Positions 8,058-17,400 of a DNA stretch of 64,000 nt are shown piece by piece. Below the pieces are notes generated by a model. It ran no database searches. It had not been told where the DNA came from and saw nothing but the letters and a program-made list of their open reading frames with translations. Numbering within the stretch: position 1 is the stretch's first letter; each line of letters begins with the position of its first letter. The translations under genes were made by a program, and so were the position numbers. Source of the DNA: Ornithinibacillus contaminans (GTDB taxonomy: Bacteria > Bacillota > Bacilli > Bacillales > Amphibacillaceae); NCBI RefSeq assembly GCF_001038425.2, contig NZ_LDPV02000053.1, positions 215,321 through 279,320 of the forward strand. Direction: 5' to 3'.

Positions 8058-9545
8058 ATGCTTGAAGGATTGTTATTAGGAATTGAAAATATGTTTCAAC
8101 CGATTCCTTTATTAATATTAATTGCTGCAACATTAATCGGATTCCTAGGTGGAGCATTGCCAGGAATCAGCGGAACAATGCTAGTTATTATCTTGTTGCC
8201 AATTTCATATGGATTAGACGCTATACCTGCCTTTATCTTACTGACAACTATTTATGCATCGTCTGTATTCTCTGGATTAATCAGTGCGGTTCTTTTCCGG
8301 ACACCAGGAACGCCTGAAGCCGTTGCAACTGTATTAGATGGTTACCCAATGGCACAAAAAGGAAAAGCGGGACAAGCATTGGGAATCGGAATCTTTAGTT
8401 CAGTTACAGGGGGAACCCTCGGGGTGTTATGTTTAATGTTCCTAACGCCATTACTAGCGTCCTTTGCGCTTAGCTTCTCTTCCCCTGAATATTTTGCGTT
8501 AGCGGTATTAGGGTTAACAGTAGTAGTATCCTTGAGTGGTGGCGATTTAATTAAAGGATTTATCGGGGTTGCTTTAGGATTGTTCATTGCAACCATCGGA
8601 ATGGACCCAATGACTGGGGCAGAGCGTTTTACATTTGGCTCCCTTGAGTTATTAAGCGGTATCGATCTTATTCCTGTATTGATTGGTTTGTTTGCTGTAT
8701 CCGAGGTACTCCGAAAGAGTAAAGAGGACCATACGATCAAGCAACAAATGCAAAAGTTTAAAACAAAAATATTTGATAGTGCTATTTTCAAACGAATTAA
8801 AGGGACAATTCTTCGTTCTTCCATACTAGGAATTGTTATTGGGATTTTACCTGGTGTTGGTGCGACTACTGCTGCAATGGTTAGTTATAGTGAAGCAACA
8901 CGTTGGTCTAAAAATCCAAAAGAATTTGGTACAGGAGTTCCAGAGGGAATCGCTGCGCCAGAATCTGCTAATAATGCTGCGGCAATGGGTGCTATGGTAC
9001 CACTATTATCACTAGGTATTCCAGGTAGTGCAACAACTGCTATAATCCTAGGTGCATTTATTATGCACGGAATGCAGCCTGGTCCAATGTTAATCAAAGA
9101 TTCACCTGATTTAGTGTATACAATCTTCATTTCGCTATTATTAGTAAATGTTCTAATATTAGTATTATCGAAGCCGTTTATCCGGATTTTCTCAAAAATC
9201 ATGAAAGTGCCTTATAATATCCTAGGGCCATTCATCGTTATCTTCTGTATGATCGGGACATACGCGGTTCGTAACTCGATATTTGATATTTGGATGATGC
9301 TATTATTTGGACTTGTTGGCTATTATTTAGATAAAATGAAGTTCCCACTAGCAGCGGTTATCCTTGGAGTTGTCCTTGGTCCTATTGCTGAGGTGGAGTT
9401 TAGAAGAGGTCTGCAAATGTCAAATGGTGACTTCAGTATCTTCTTCACACGTCCAATTAGTGCTGTGTTAATCGGTTTAGCAATTATTGCGCTTGTGCTA
9501 CCATTATGGAGCAAGTTTAGAAAAAATAGAAAAGCTGCGGCTTAA
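8058..9545 (+). CDS. tctA: Tripartite tricarboxylate transporter, large permease TctA
   Basis: 495 residues with about 11-12 membrane segments, the usual length. It has the conserved GALPGISGTM segment (about 32-41), the related ILPGVGATTAAMVSYSEA block (about 263-280) and PEGIAAPESANNAA (about 298-311), which are signatures of the TctA family. It is the translocating subunit of a secondary importer driven by the ion gradient. It begins 28 bases after tctB behind AAAGGAG and ends just before a strong terminator. Confidence 0.95.
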   Translation: MLEGLLLGIENMFQPIPLLILIAATLIGFLGGALPGISGTMLVIILLPISYGLDAIPAFILLTTIYASSVFSGLISAVLFRTPGTPEAVATVLDGYPMAQKGKAGQALGIGIFSSVTGGTLGVLCLMFLTPLLASFALSFSSPEYFALAVLGLTVVVSLSGGDLIKGFIGVALGLFIATIGMDPMTGAERFTFGSLELLSGIDLIPVLIGLFAVSEVLRKSKEDHTIKQQMQKFKTKIFDSAIFKRIKGTILRSSILGIVIGILPGVGATTAAMVSYSEATRWSKNPKEFGTGVPEGIAAPESANNAAAMGAMVPLLSLGIPGSATTAIILGAFIMHGMQPGPMLIKDSPDLVYTIFISLLLVNVLILVLSKPFIRIFSKIMKVPYNILGPFIVIFCMIGTYAVRNSIFDIWMMLLFGLVGYYLDKMKFPLAAVILGVVLGPIAEVEFRRGLQMSNGDFSIFFTRPISAVLIGLAIIALVLPLWSKFRKNRKAAA

Positions 9546-9564
9546 TATTGTTTAACAGATTATA

Positions 9565-9610
9565 AACCTACCGACTGTAGAAACGTCTTCTATAGTTGGT
9601 AGGTTTTTTT
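9565..9610 (+). terminator. Terminator of the pdxA-tctCBA operon
   Basis: An 18-bp stem (AACCTACCGACTGTAGAA with TTCTATAGTTGGTAGGTT, two G-U pairs), a short loop and a T7 tract. Confidence 0.93.
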
Positions 9611-9701
9611 AGGTTTCACGATATAATTTTTTCTTGTGCGCATGGATTTATTAATTTCAGAATTATATAATAAAAAACAAGGGGTAAATAACTGATGAAG
9701 G

Positions 9702-11126
9702 GTGATTCTTATAATCTCGGATACTATTATTCAATCATTTATTGAAATTTGTGGCGTGGAAAATGTACAGAATTCAACTGCAGCGAGATTAGCTTATTCG
9801 TATGATGCAACGGCTAATTTTCAAGCGTTACCAGATGTAATTATATCACCAAGAAATTCGGAAGAAGTAGTTGCAGTCGTAACAATTTGCTCCGAATACC
9901 GTATTCCCATTGTCCCGAGAGGATCTGGTACGAACTTATCGGCTGGGACGACGCCAACGAGTGGTGGAGTTGTATTGTTATTTAAACATATGAATCAAAT
10001 TCTAGATTTGGATGAGGAGAATTTGACGATTACGGTGCAGCCTGGGCTCATTACGAAATCATTAATTGATTATGTAGAAGCACGCAATTTATTTTATCCT
10101 CCTGATCCTAGTTCATTGAAAATATCCACGATAGGTGGGAATTTGAGTGAGAATTCAGGTGGGCTACGTGGTCTGAAATATGGTGTCACAAAGGATTATG
10201 TTATGGGTCTTGAAGCGGTATTGCCGACTGGTGAGGTGATTAGAACTGGTGGAAAGCTTGCAAAGGATGTTGCTGGGTATGATTTAACTAGTTTATTAGT
10301 TGGATCTGAAGGAACACTCGCGATTATTACCGAGGCTACATTGCGGTTAATTCCTAAACCGAGTTATAAGGAGACCATTTTAGCTATGTTCGCTTCTATT
10401 GAGGATGCAGCTGAAACCGTCTCCGCAATACTAGCGGCTCGAATCATTCCAGCGACATTAGAGTTTATGGACCAAGGAACCGTTCAAGTAATAGAGGATT
10501 ATAAACAAATTGGTTTACCTATTCATTGTGAGGCGGTGTTGCTGATTGAACAAGATGGTGCAGTTGAGGGCGTTCGGCAGGATATGGAACAGATTTATGA
10601 AATTTGCTCCCAACATGGTGCTATTGAGATTCGAAATGCTGAAACAGAACAAGAGGCGGAAGCATTACGGTCAGCAAGACGGGATGCCTTATCCGCATTA
10701 GCGAAATTACGACCGACTACAATTTTGGAGGATGCAACTGTTCCAAGATCAATGATAGCTCCAATGGTTCGCGAGATTAAACGAATTGCTATGAAATACG
10801 ATGTGACCATTCAAACGTTTGGACATGCGGGTGATGGGAATTTACATCCGACCTGTTTAACCGATTTGCGTGACAAGGAGGAAATGGAACGGGTTGAGAA
10901 GGCATTTGAGGAAATTTTTCATAAGTCGATCGAATTAGGCGGTACCATTACTGGTGAGCATGGTGTTGGCGAAATGAAATCGCCTTACCTCGAATGGAAA
11001 GTTGGCGAAGCTGGAATGCTTGTAATGAAGGCTATTAAAACAGCAATTGATCCACAAAATATTATGAACCCAGGGAAGGTATTTGCGAAATCTACAAAAG
11101 AACGTTTGGTGATGCACCATGTCTAG
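9702..11126 (+). CDS. glcD: GlcD-type FAD-linked oxidase subunit
   Basis: 474 residues. The N-terminal FAD_binding_4 (PCMH) domain (about 40-220) shows VPRGSGTNLSAG and TIGGNLSENSGGLRGLKYG. The C-terminal FAD-oxidase domain ends with HAGDGNLHP, TGEHGVGEMK and NPGKVF. With the iron-sulfur protein GlcF it oxidises a 2-hydroxy acid such as glycolate or D-lactate to the 2-oxo acid at the membrane. The GTG start at 9702 is doubtful: the AAGGGG site is 17 bases upstream, and an ATG at 9694 with better spacing lies in another frame that stops after 16 codons. The last 8 bases overlap glcF, so the two are translationally coupled. Confidence 0.9.
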   Translation: MILIISDTIIQSFIEICGVENVQNSTAARLAYSYDATANFQALPDVIISPRNSEEVVAVVTICSEYRIPIVPRGSGTNLSAGTTPTSGGVVLLFKHMNQILDLDEENLTITVQPGLITKSLIDYVEARNLFYPPDPSSLKISTIGGNLSENSGGLRGLKYGVTKDYVMGLEAVLPTGEVIRTGGKLAKDVAGYDLTSLLVGSEGTLAIITEATLRLIPKPSYKETILAMFASIEDAAETVSAILAARIIPATLEFMDQGTVQVIEDYKQIGLPIHCEAVLLIEQDGAVEGVRQDMEQIYEICSQHGAIEIRNAETEQEAEALRSARRDALSALAKLRPTTILEDATVPRSMIAPMVREIKRIAMKYDVTIQTFGHAGDGNLHPTCLTDLRDKEEMERVEKAFEEIFHKSIELGGTITGEHGVGEMKSPYLEWKVGEAGMLVMKAIKTAIDPQNIMNPGKVFAKSTKERLVMHHV

Positions 11127-12450
11127 TACACTGTTTCAGGAAAGAATTCAAAAGGGTTTTCAAGAAAATTTAGCAGAAGAAAAGCTGCTAGACTGTATGC
11201 GCTGCGGCTTCTGTCTACCGGCATGTCCGACCTATATTCATTCTAATTATGACGAAGTACAATCACCAAGAGGAAGAATTGCCTTGATGAAAGCGGTAAG
11301 GGACGGGGATATCCCGTTTGATGACTCGGTTCAAGAGTCACTAGATTTATGCTTAGGATGCAGAGCGTGTGAACCGGCATGTCCAGCTGGGGTAGAGTAT
11401 GGCCATCTATTAGAACATGCACGAGACGTTATTCAACGAGAGAAGAAGGCAAGTATTAAGGAAAAAGCAATTCGAAAGGTTGCATTTGATAATTTATTCC
11501 AAGATCCTTCTAAAATGAGCAAGGCAGTTGGATTGGTACGATTTTATCAAAACTCCGGATTGCAATCGCTTACAAGAAAAATGAATATTCTTTCATTCTT
11601 TCCTGAAATTCTTAAGGAGATGGAAAAGGTATTACCACCGATTGAAAAGAAATCAACTGTAAGAGGGAAGACGTATGAACCAGAGAATGACTCAATAAAG
11701 GTAGCGTTTTTTACAGGTTGTTTAATGGAGACGATTTTTTCCAAAACAAATGATGCGACCATCAAGCTCTTACAAAAGCTGGGTTGTCAAGTGTGGGTTC
11801 CAGAGGGGCAGGTCTGCTGTGGGGCATTACATGGGCATAGTGGTGAGTTAGAAAAGGCAAGAGAAAATGCTAAAAAGAACCTGGATAGTTTTCTGGAAAA
11901 AGATGTTGATTACATTGTAAACAATGCTGGCGGCTGTGGAGCGTTCTTATCGGAATATGACAGTCTATTGAAGGATGACCCAGAGTACTTGGAGAAGGCG
12001 AAACGTTTTGCTGAAAAGACGATTGATATTACATCATTGTTGTTTAAATTAGGAATTACGAATCGTTCCTTAACAGTGAATAAGGAAGAGAGTCTTATTG
12101 TGACATACCAGGATTCCTGCCATTTACGAAATGTGAATCATGTTATCGATGAGCCAAGAGAAATCTTAAAGTCTATTAAGCATGTAGATTATATCGAGCT
12201 AAAAGGGGCGGAGCATTGTTGTGGATCAGCTGGAATTTACAATTTGATTCATAGTGAAATGTCGATGCGGATACTCGATAATCGAATGGAAAATGTAACG
12301 AAAACAGGTGCGAAAATTATTATTACCACCAATCCAGGCTGTTTGTTACAGATGAAACTAGGGATAGAGCGAGCAGGACTTACAGGGGAAATGGAAGCTA
12401 TACATTTGGTGGATTTTCTTTACGAAAAAGTGTTTGACTCTATAGGATAA
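11119..12450 (+). CDS. glcF: GlcF-type iron-sulfur subunit of a 2-hydroxyacid oxidase
   Basis: 443 residues, cytoplasmic face. Two [4Fe-4S] ferredoxin motifs occur near the N-terminus (CMRCGFCLPACP at about 25 and CLGCRACEPACP at about 76). Two CCG domains follow (VCCGALHG near 233 and EHCCGSAGI near 369) that carry further cofactor-binding cysteines. It takes electrons from GlcD to the quinone pool. The ATG overlaps the end of glcD by 8 bases. Together they resemble YsfC-YsfD of Bacillus subtilis. The substrate is not fixed by sequence. Confidence 0.93.
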   Translation: MSSTLFQERIQKGFQENLAEEKLLDCMRCGFCLPACPTYIHSNYDEVQSPRGRIALMKAVRDGDIPFDDSVQESLDLCLGCRACEPACPAGVEYGHLLEHARDVIQREKKASIKEKAIRKVAFDNLFQDPSKMSKAVGLVRFYQNSGLQSLTRKMNILSFFPEILKEMEKVLPPIEKKSTVRGKTYEPENDSIKVAFFTGCLMETIFSKTNDATIKLLQKLGCQVWVPEGQVCCGALHGHSGELEKARENAKKNLDSFLEKDVDYIVNNAGGCGAFLSEYDSLLKDDPEYLEKAKRFAEKTIDITSLLFKLGITNRSLTVNKEESLIVTYQDSCHLRNVNHVIDEPREILKSIKHVDYIELKGAEHCCGSAGIYNLIHSEMSMRILDNRMENVTKTGAKIIITTNPGCLLQMKLGIERAGLTGEMEAIHLVDFLYEKVFDSIG

Positions 12451-12461
12451 GGTCCTAACAG

Positions 12462-12503
12462 TAGCTAGCAATTAATTACTATCAAAATTGCTAGCTATTT
12501 GTT
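12462..12503 (+). terminator. Hairpin after glcF
   Basis: A perfect 12-bp stem, TAGCTAGCAATT with AATTGCTAGCTA, with a 12-base loop. The following T run is short (TTTGTT), so termination may be partial and the next transporter gene may receive read-through. Confidence 0.65.
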
Positions 12504-12620
12504 AAGATAGGAAAAGTGAAGTAATGGAGAGTCGTTACGTAGTCTTAGCTACTAATACATATTTGAAAAATATAACGAATAAACTATAGTGTCATTCTAT
12601 TACAAAGGAGCTAATTTTAT

Positions 12621-13952
12621 ATGATAGGTTCGATTACTAATTTCTTTGATCGGATGGTTCGCAGGTATTTACCAGATGCATTTCTATTTGCTATTATACT
12701 AACATTTGTTGTGTTTCTTCTTGGCATCGTTTTCACGGATAATTCACCAATTCAAATGGTAGAATATTGGGGCGGTGGCTTTTGGGACCTGTTAGCCTTT
12801 GCGATGCAAATGGCGTTGATTGTTGTAACGGGGCATATTCTAGCCAATAGTCCAGTTGTAAAACGGTTTTTGACGAGGCTTAGTAAGCTAGCAAATTCAC
12901 CTGGACAAGCTGTTTTATTGGTATCCTTCGTGGCAGCAGTTGCTTGTTTGATTAACTATGGGTTTGGTCTTGTTGTAGGGGCATTACTTGCGATTCATGT
13001 TGCCAAAAGAGTTCCTTCGGTTAACTACCGATTATTGATGGCCAGTGCTTATAGTGGTTTTTTAGTTTGGCATGGGGGATTATCGGGTTCCGTGCCATTA
13101 ACCATTGCGACAGAAGGACATTTTTTACAGGATACAATGGGGACGATTCCAATTACCGATACATTATTTAGTGCGTATAATGTATTTATTGTCCTGTCTC
13201 TTTTAATTACTTTGCCGTTATTAAACTGGTTACTTCAAAGATCATCCAAAGATGCCGGACAAATTGATCCGGAGCTTTTAAATCTTCAGACTGCAGTCGA
13301 AGCAAAAACAGATGAGAAGCAGGAGGAAGTAACGCCAGCAGACAGGATGGAAAATAGTAGAATTATTTCGCTACTAGTTGGGATATTAGGTCTTATCTTC
13401 ATCGTCTATCATTTTATCCAAAACGGATTAGATTTGAATATAAATATTGTCAACTTTATCTTCTTATTTTTAGGCATTTTGTTCCATGGTACTCCTCGTC
13501 GTTTCTTAAATAGTGTGTCAGAGGCTGTTAAGAACGCAGGAGGAATTATCATTCAATTTCCGTTTTATGCTGGTATCATGGGCATGATGGTAAGCTCTGG
13601 CTTATCGGAACAGCTTTCGTTGTGGTTTGTTGACGTATCCAATGAATTTACCTTACCATGGTTAACCTTTATTAGCGCAGGGGTTCTGAACTTCTTCATT
13701 CCATCTGGTGGTGGACAATGGGCTATCCAAGGGCCAATCATGATTCCTGCTGCAATGGGATTAGATGTTGATGTTGCAAAAACAGCGATGGCAGTTGCTT
13801 GGGGAGATGCGTGGACCAATATGATTCAGCCATTCTGGGCATTGCCTTTACTTGCGATTGCTGGACTAAAAGTAAGAGATATTATGGGATTTTGTGTCAT
13901 GATCCTCTTCTGGAGCTTTATCCCGATTTCGATAGGATTTTTATTCTTCTAG
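12621..13952 (+). CDS. atoE: AtoE-type short-chain fatty acid transporter
   Basis: 443 residues with about 10-12 membrane segments, matching the AtoE/TIGR00366 family (short-chain fatty acid uptake). Features include the N-terminal FFDRMVRRYLPDAFLFAI, the charged central loop at about 205-255, and the C-terminal FFIPSGGGQWAIQGPIM and GDAWTNMIQPFWALPLL segments typical of this family. The start follows AAAGGAG. Its place after a hydroxy-acid oxidase suggests that it carries a small organic acid related to that pathway, which is inference. Confidence 0.88.
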   Translation: MIGSITNFFDRMVRRYLPDAFLFAIILTFVVFLLGIVFTDNSPIQMVEYWGGGFWDLLAFAMQMALIVVTGHILANSPVVKRFLTRLSKLANSPGQAVLLVSFVAAVACLINYGFGLVVGALLAIHVAKRVPSVNYRLLMASAYSGFLVWHGGLSGSVPLTIATEGHFLQDTMGTIPITDTLFSAYNVFIVLSLLITLPLLNWLLQRSSKDAGQIDPELLNLQTAVEAKTDEKQEEVTPADRMENSRIISLLVGILGLIFIVYHFIQNGLDLNINIVNFIFLFLGILFHGTPRRFLNSVSEAVKNAGGIIIQFPFYAGIMGMMVSSGLSEQLSLWFVDVSNEFTLPWLTFISAGVLNFFIPSGGGQWAIQGPIMIPAAMGLDVDVAKTAMAVAWGDAWTNMIQPFWALPLLAIAGLKVRDIMGFCVMILFWSFIPISIGFLFF

Positions 13953-13989
13953 GAGTAATAACATGTCCATATCACTGCAACACTTTCAA

Positions 13990-14020
13990 AGGAGCAATGC
14001 CACTGGCACTGCTTCTTTTT
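13990..14020 (+). terminator. Terminator after the AtoE-type gene
   Basis: AGCAATGCC and GGCACTGCT pair with one mismatch around a 3-base loop; a T5 run follows. Confidence 0.65.
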
Positions 14021-14175
14021 ATTGTTGTAAATTGTTAACAGGGAAAATATCCCTAATCAGAAAATTATGTAATATTACCATCCAACTATGCTATAATAAG
14101 GGAAATAAGGGATTGATTTATGGTTGAAAGATAGAATTGCACCATCGTATATATCTAAAAATTACATTTTGATGA

Positions 14176-14203
14176 TTGAATTATCGCAAAATTAATGTAA
14201 AAT
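14176..14203 (+). promoter_or_regulatory. Probable promoter of the riboswitch-controlled GGEEF gene
   Basis: TTGAAT (14176-14181), a 16-bp spacer and TAAAAT (14198-14203). Transcription would begin near 14210, shortly before the aptamer. The stretch 14021-14175 shows nothing else I can name. Confidence 0.45.
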
Positions 14204-14241
14204 AGGTATTAAGCATCGTAACTATTTTCCTATATTGAATT

Positions 14242-14321
14242 GAAAAGGCAAACTATTCGAAAGCATAGGACGCAAAGCAAAGGGTCTACCGGCGTATAGC
14301 CCATGATAGCCTAGCTGCCAA
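14242..14321 (+). ncRNA. Cyclic di-GMP-I riboswitch (GEMM-I) aptamer
   Basis: The class I hallmark parts occur in order: GGCAAAC; a P2 stem CTAT...ATAG capped by a GAAA tetraloop; the conserved GGACGCAAAGC; GGGTCTA; the tetraloop-receptor side ATGATAGCC; and a closing CTGCC that pairs with the opening GGCA. It lies in the 5' leader of the 1795-residue GGEEF protein, with a terminator hairpin between aptamer and gene. Recognition is by motif; I could not run a covariance model. Whether the ligand turns transcription on or off is not decided by what I can see. Confidence 0.88.
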
Positions 14322-14351
14322 TTGGTATGGTTTTATATGTCTTGACCTTTT

Positions 14352-14379
14352 GGCTATTCATTCCGAAATAGCTTTTTTT
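14352..14379 (+). terminator. Expression-platform terminator of the first c-di-GMP riboswitch
   Basis: GCTATT and AATAGC form a stem over a loop of about 8 bases and run into T7. It lies 31 bases after the aptamer and about 70 bases before the gene, where a transcription-control platform is expected. Confidence 0.75.
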
Positions 14380-14451
14380 CATGCCTAAATACTAGTAAGG
14401 ATTTATCCGGAAAAGGCAACTAATTATTCTAAACGCCAAGAGGTGAAAACC

Positions 14452-17400
14452 GTGGAAATTATCAATAATCGATATCGAGTTATGGAAAATGTAGAGCAGA
14501 ATAGATTAGTTTCAACTTTTTTGGCTACCGATATGCTGCGTGATCAGCTTGTACAATTAAATCTATTAAATATTGAATATGTACCGAAATCGCTAGTAGA
14601 TTTTTATACCGAACGGTTTATTTCGATTAAGAATTTAGCGAGTGATCGAATTATAAGAAACTTTCACTTCGATACAATTAGTTACATCGATAACAAACTA
14701 CATATGGAAGAAAACTATTATTATACATCAGAATATATCGCAGATGGGGAATCTTTTTTAGAGCAGCTTCAACAAATGTCTCCTCAGCAGATACTGGATA
14801 TTTTTATAGAGTTGTGTCATGCTATTCACTATTTGCATTTAAAAGGTTTTGTATACGGGGCATTGAATTTCAATGCGATTTATTTAAGGCAGTCCTCTGA
14901 AGGATTTCAGCTAAAGCTAAAAGATTTAGCTACGGTTGAGTTGGAAAAATATAACCATTCGAGTGATAACATGGAGGATACTTATTTCAAATCGCCTACG
15001 GTTATTGCTGGGAATGAGCCAGATAGTCAATCAGACATGTATTCTTTAGGTGTAATGCTTTTGGCGATGCTTCGTAAAAAATCCTATATTATGAATCCAC
15101 TTACTGAATTAAGCGAGCTAAAAAAGGAAATGAATGATGATTCGAACGGTGCTCAGGTGGTTAGAAAGCTTATTCCAGTGCTTGAAAAAGTACTTACGAC
15201 AGGTGAACCGAATCCTTATGGGACGGTAGTGGATTTGGTTACGGCGTTAAGTGACCAATTGGAGCGAGAAATATCAATTGTGGAAGAGAAGGAAATAGAC
15301 AAGCTGTATTTTCATACTAAGTTAATTGGGCGGGAACTAGAGACTAGTTATATACTAAAAAATGTAGAAAATATGATGAGTTATCAGCCAAGTAAACGCA
15401 TCTTTTTCGTGCAGGGTGAGAACGGCATTGGAAAAACCCGTTTTCTTGAAGAAATACAATTCTTATTGGAGCTACAAAAGGTAAATGTGTACGCTAGTTT
15501 TAGCCTGCAAAATGCTGGAAGCAGTAAGAAAATGTGGGTGGATATTCTTCGTAAGCTTATTGCAGAAACAGATAGGAAAACGGTAGAAAAATATCAAACG
15601 GAATTAATGAAGTATTTCCCGGAACTCGAGCATCAAGAAGAGTTAGCATCCATCGACTATCTGGAAGAAGGGGATACAAATTATCGATTGTTGAACCGAA
15701 TTGCTGGGTTTATAAATGAAAGTGTGAAGGATAAACCAGCCGTCATGCTAATTGATGATATTCATTTAGCGGATGAATTTACTATCGATACCCTGAATTA
15801 TTTGGTCTCTGAAGTGATGGAGCGTCATAATTTGATGTTCATTTTGGCAGGGGAAGAACGTGAAGATAGCTCGAACAAACCATATTTAGACTATATCCAA
15901 AATCAGAAAAAACGAGACTATGCAGATACTATTCGACTAAAACAATTAGATATCGAGCAATCAGGGGAAATGATTAAACATATCCTGTCCATTTCGTATG
16001 TGCCGATGAGATTGACCGAGCGTATTTATTCCCGTTCCTATGGCAACCCGTTATTTATTAGTGAGGTCATGAAGGATCTATACAGCCGTCATATTTTGAT
16101 GGTAGATCCTGATAACGGGATGTGGAGTGTTCGTTTGTCGTCAGAGGATTACAATTTGTTAGAGATTCCTGACAGTATTGAGCAAGCTTTGCTAAACCAA
16201 ATACATGATTTAGAAGCGTGTACACAAGCGGTTCTAGAGACGGTGGCAATTTTTAATAAACCAATTATCGAGGAAATGATTACTGCGTTTCTTGAGCTAC
16301 CAGAAGCGGATGTAGCGGAATCTGTAAACGATTTAGTAGGGAAGGGAATTCTGCAACGATTAGTGTCTGATACCGCCTATTTATATGAGTTTGCGAATAA
16401 AGTGTTGAAGCAAATGGTCTATGATGCGATAAGTCCAGAAGAGAAAATCTCCAAACATAGACAAGCTGCGAGCATACTTGAATCAATGGAGGAATCGAGC
16501 CTTGATGAGCTCATTCTACATTATGAGCGTTCACATAACTGGGAAAAGAGTAAGCAGTCCTATCTGGAAAACGCTAAACAAATGCATGTGAAACGGAATA
16601 AGAAGGATGAGATTTATAATCTGGAAAAAGCATTAGCATTTATGGAAGCTGATATTGAAAAGGCGAATCTACTAATTTCTATCGGCGACCTGTATGCCGA
16701 AATTAATGAAACCGAGCGTGCATTAACGGTATTAGCGGAAGCAGAGAGGCTTGCTTTAGACCTGAATCATGCCGAAACGATATTGGATGTGTATCTTTAT
16801 ATTGCAAATGTATATATTAACCAATATCAGCTGGAGAAAACAAAGGAATACATGGAGAAAGCAGAGCATGCCTTTAGGTTTTATGAAGGGAAGGCATATC
16901 GCTTAGAATATAAACGACTGCAGGCCTTTATCTTAAATGTGGAAAATCGAATTGAGGAATCTGTTAACATCTTATTAGAAATTATCGCAGAAAACGGGGA
17001 TGATTTTCCGAAGATTATTGGAAATGCGTACTTATTATTAGGCTATGCCAAGGTGCAGCATAATCAAGCAACGGAAGCATTAAGCTATTATACAAAAGCA
17101 TTGCGGTTATTAGAAAGCTCAGGCTATACGAAGGGATACTTAGGTGCAATTAATAATATCGGAATTATTTATCAAGGCTACCTTGGTGAGCGAGATCTCG
17201 CGATGAAGTATTTCATTCGTGCACGTGATCTAAGTGAGGCCTATGGGATTGTTCTGACAGAAATCCATGCGATAAGTAATATAGCTGGTATTTACCAAAA
17301 TTCCTTTGATCTTCAAACTGCTTTTGAACATTATAATTATGCACTCATAAAAGCAGAACGGGCTAATATGACTCGTACCGTGGTTCATTTATATAATTCC

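Noticed and set aside
8342..8824. 160-residue ORF on the minus strand
   Set aside because: It lies wholly inside tctA, and its composition is that of an antisense shadow.
13799..14038. 79-residue ORF across the end of the AtoE-type gene
   Set aside because: It overlaps the real gene and the terminator and has no ribosome-binding site.
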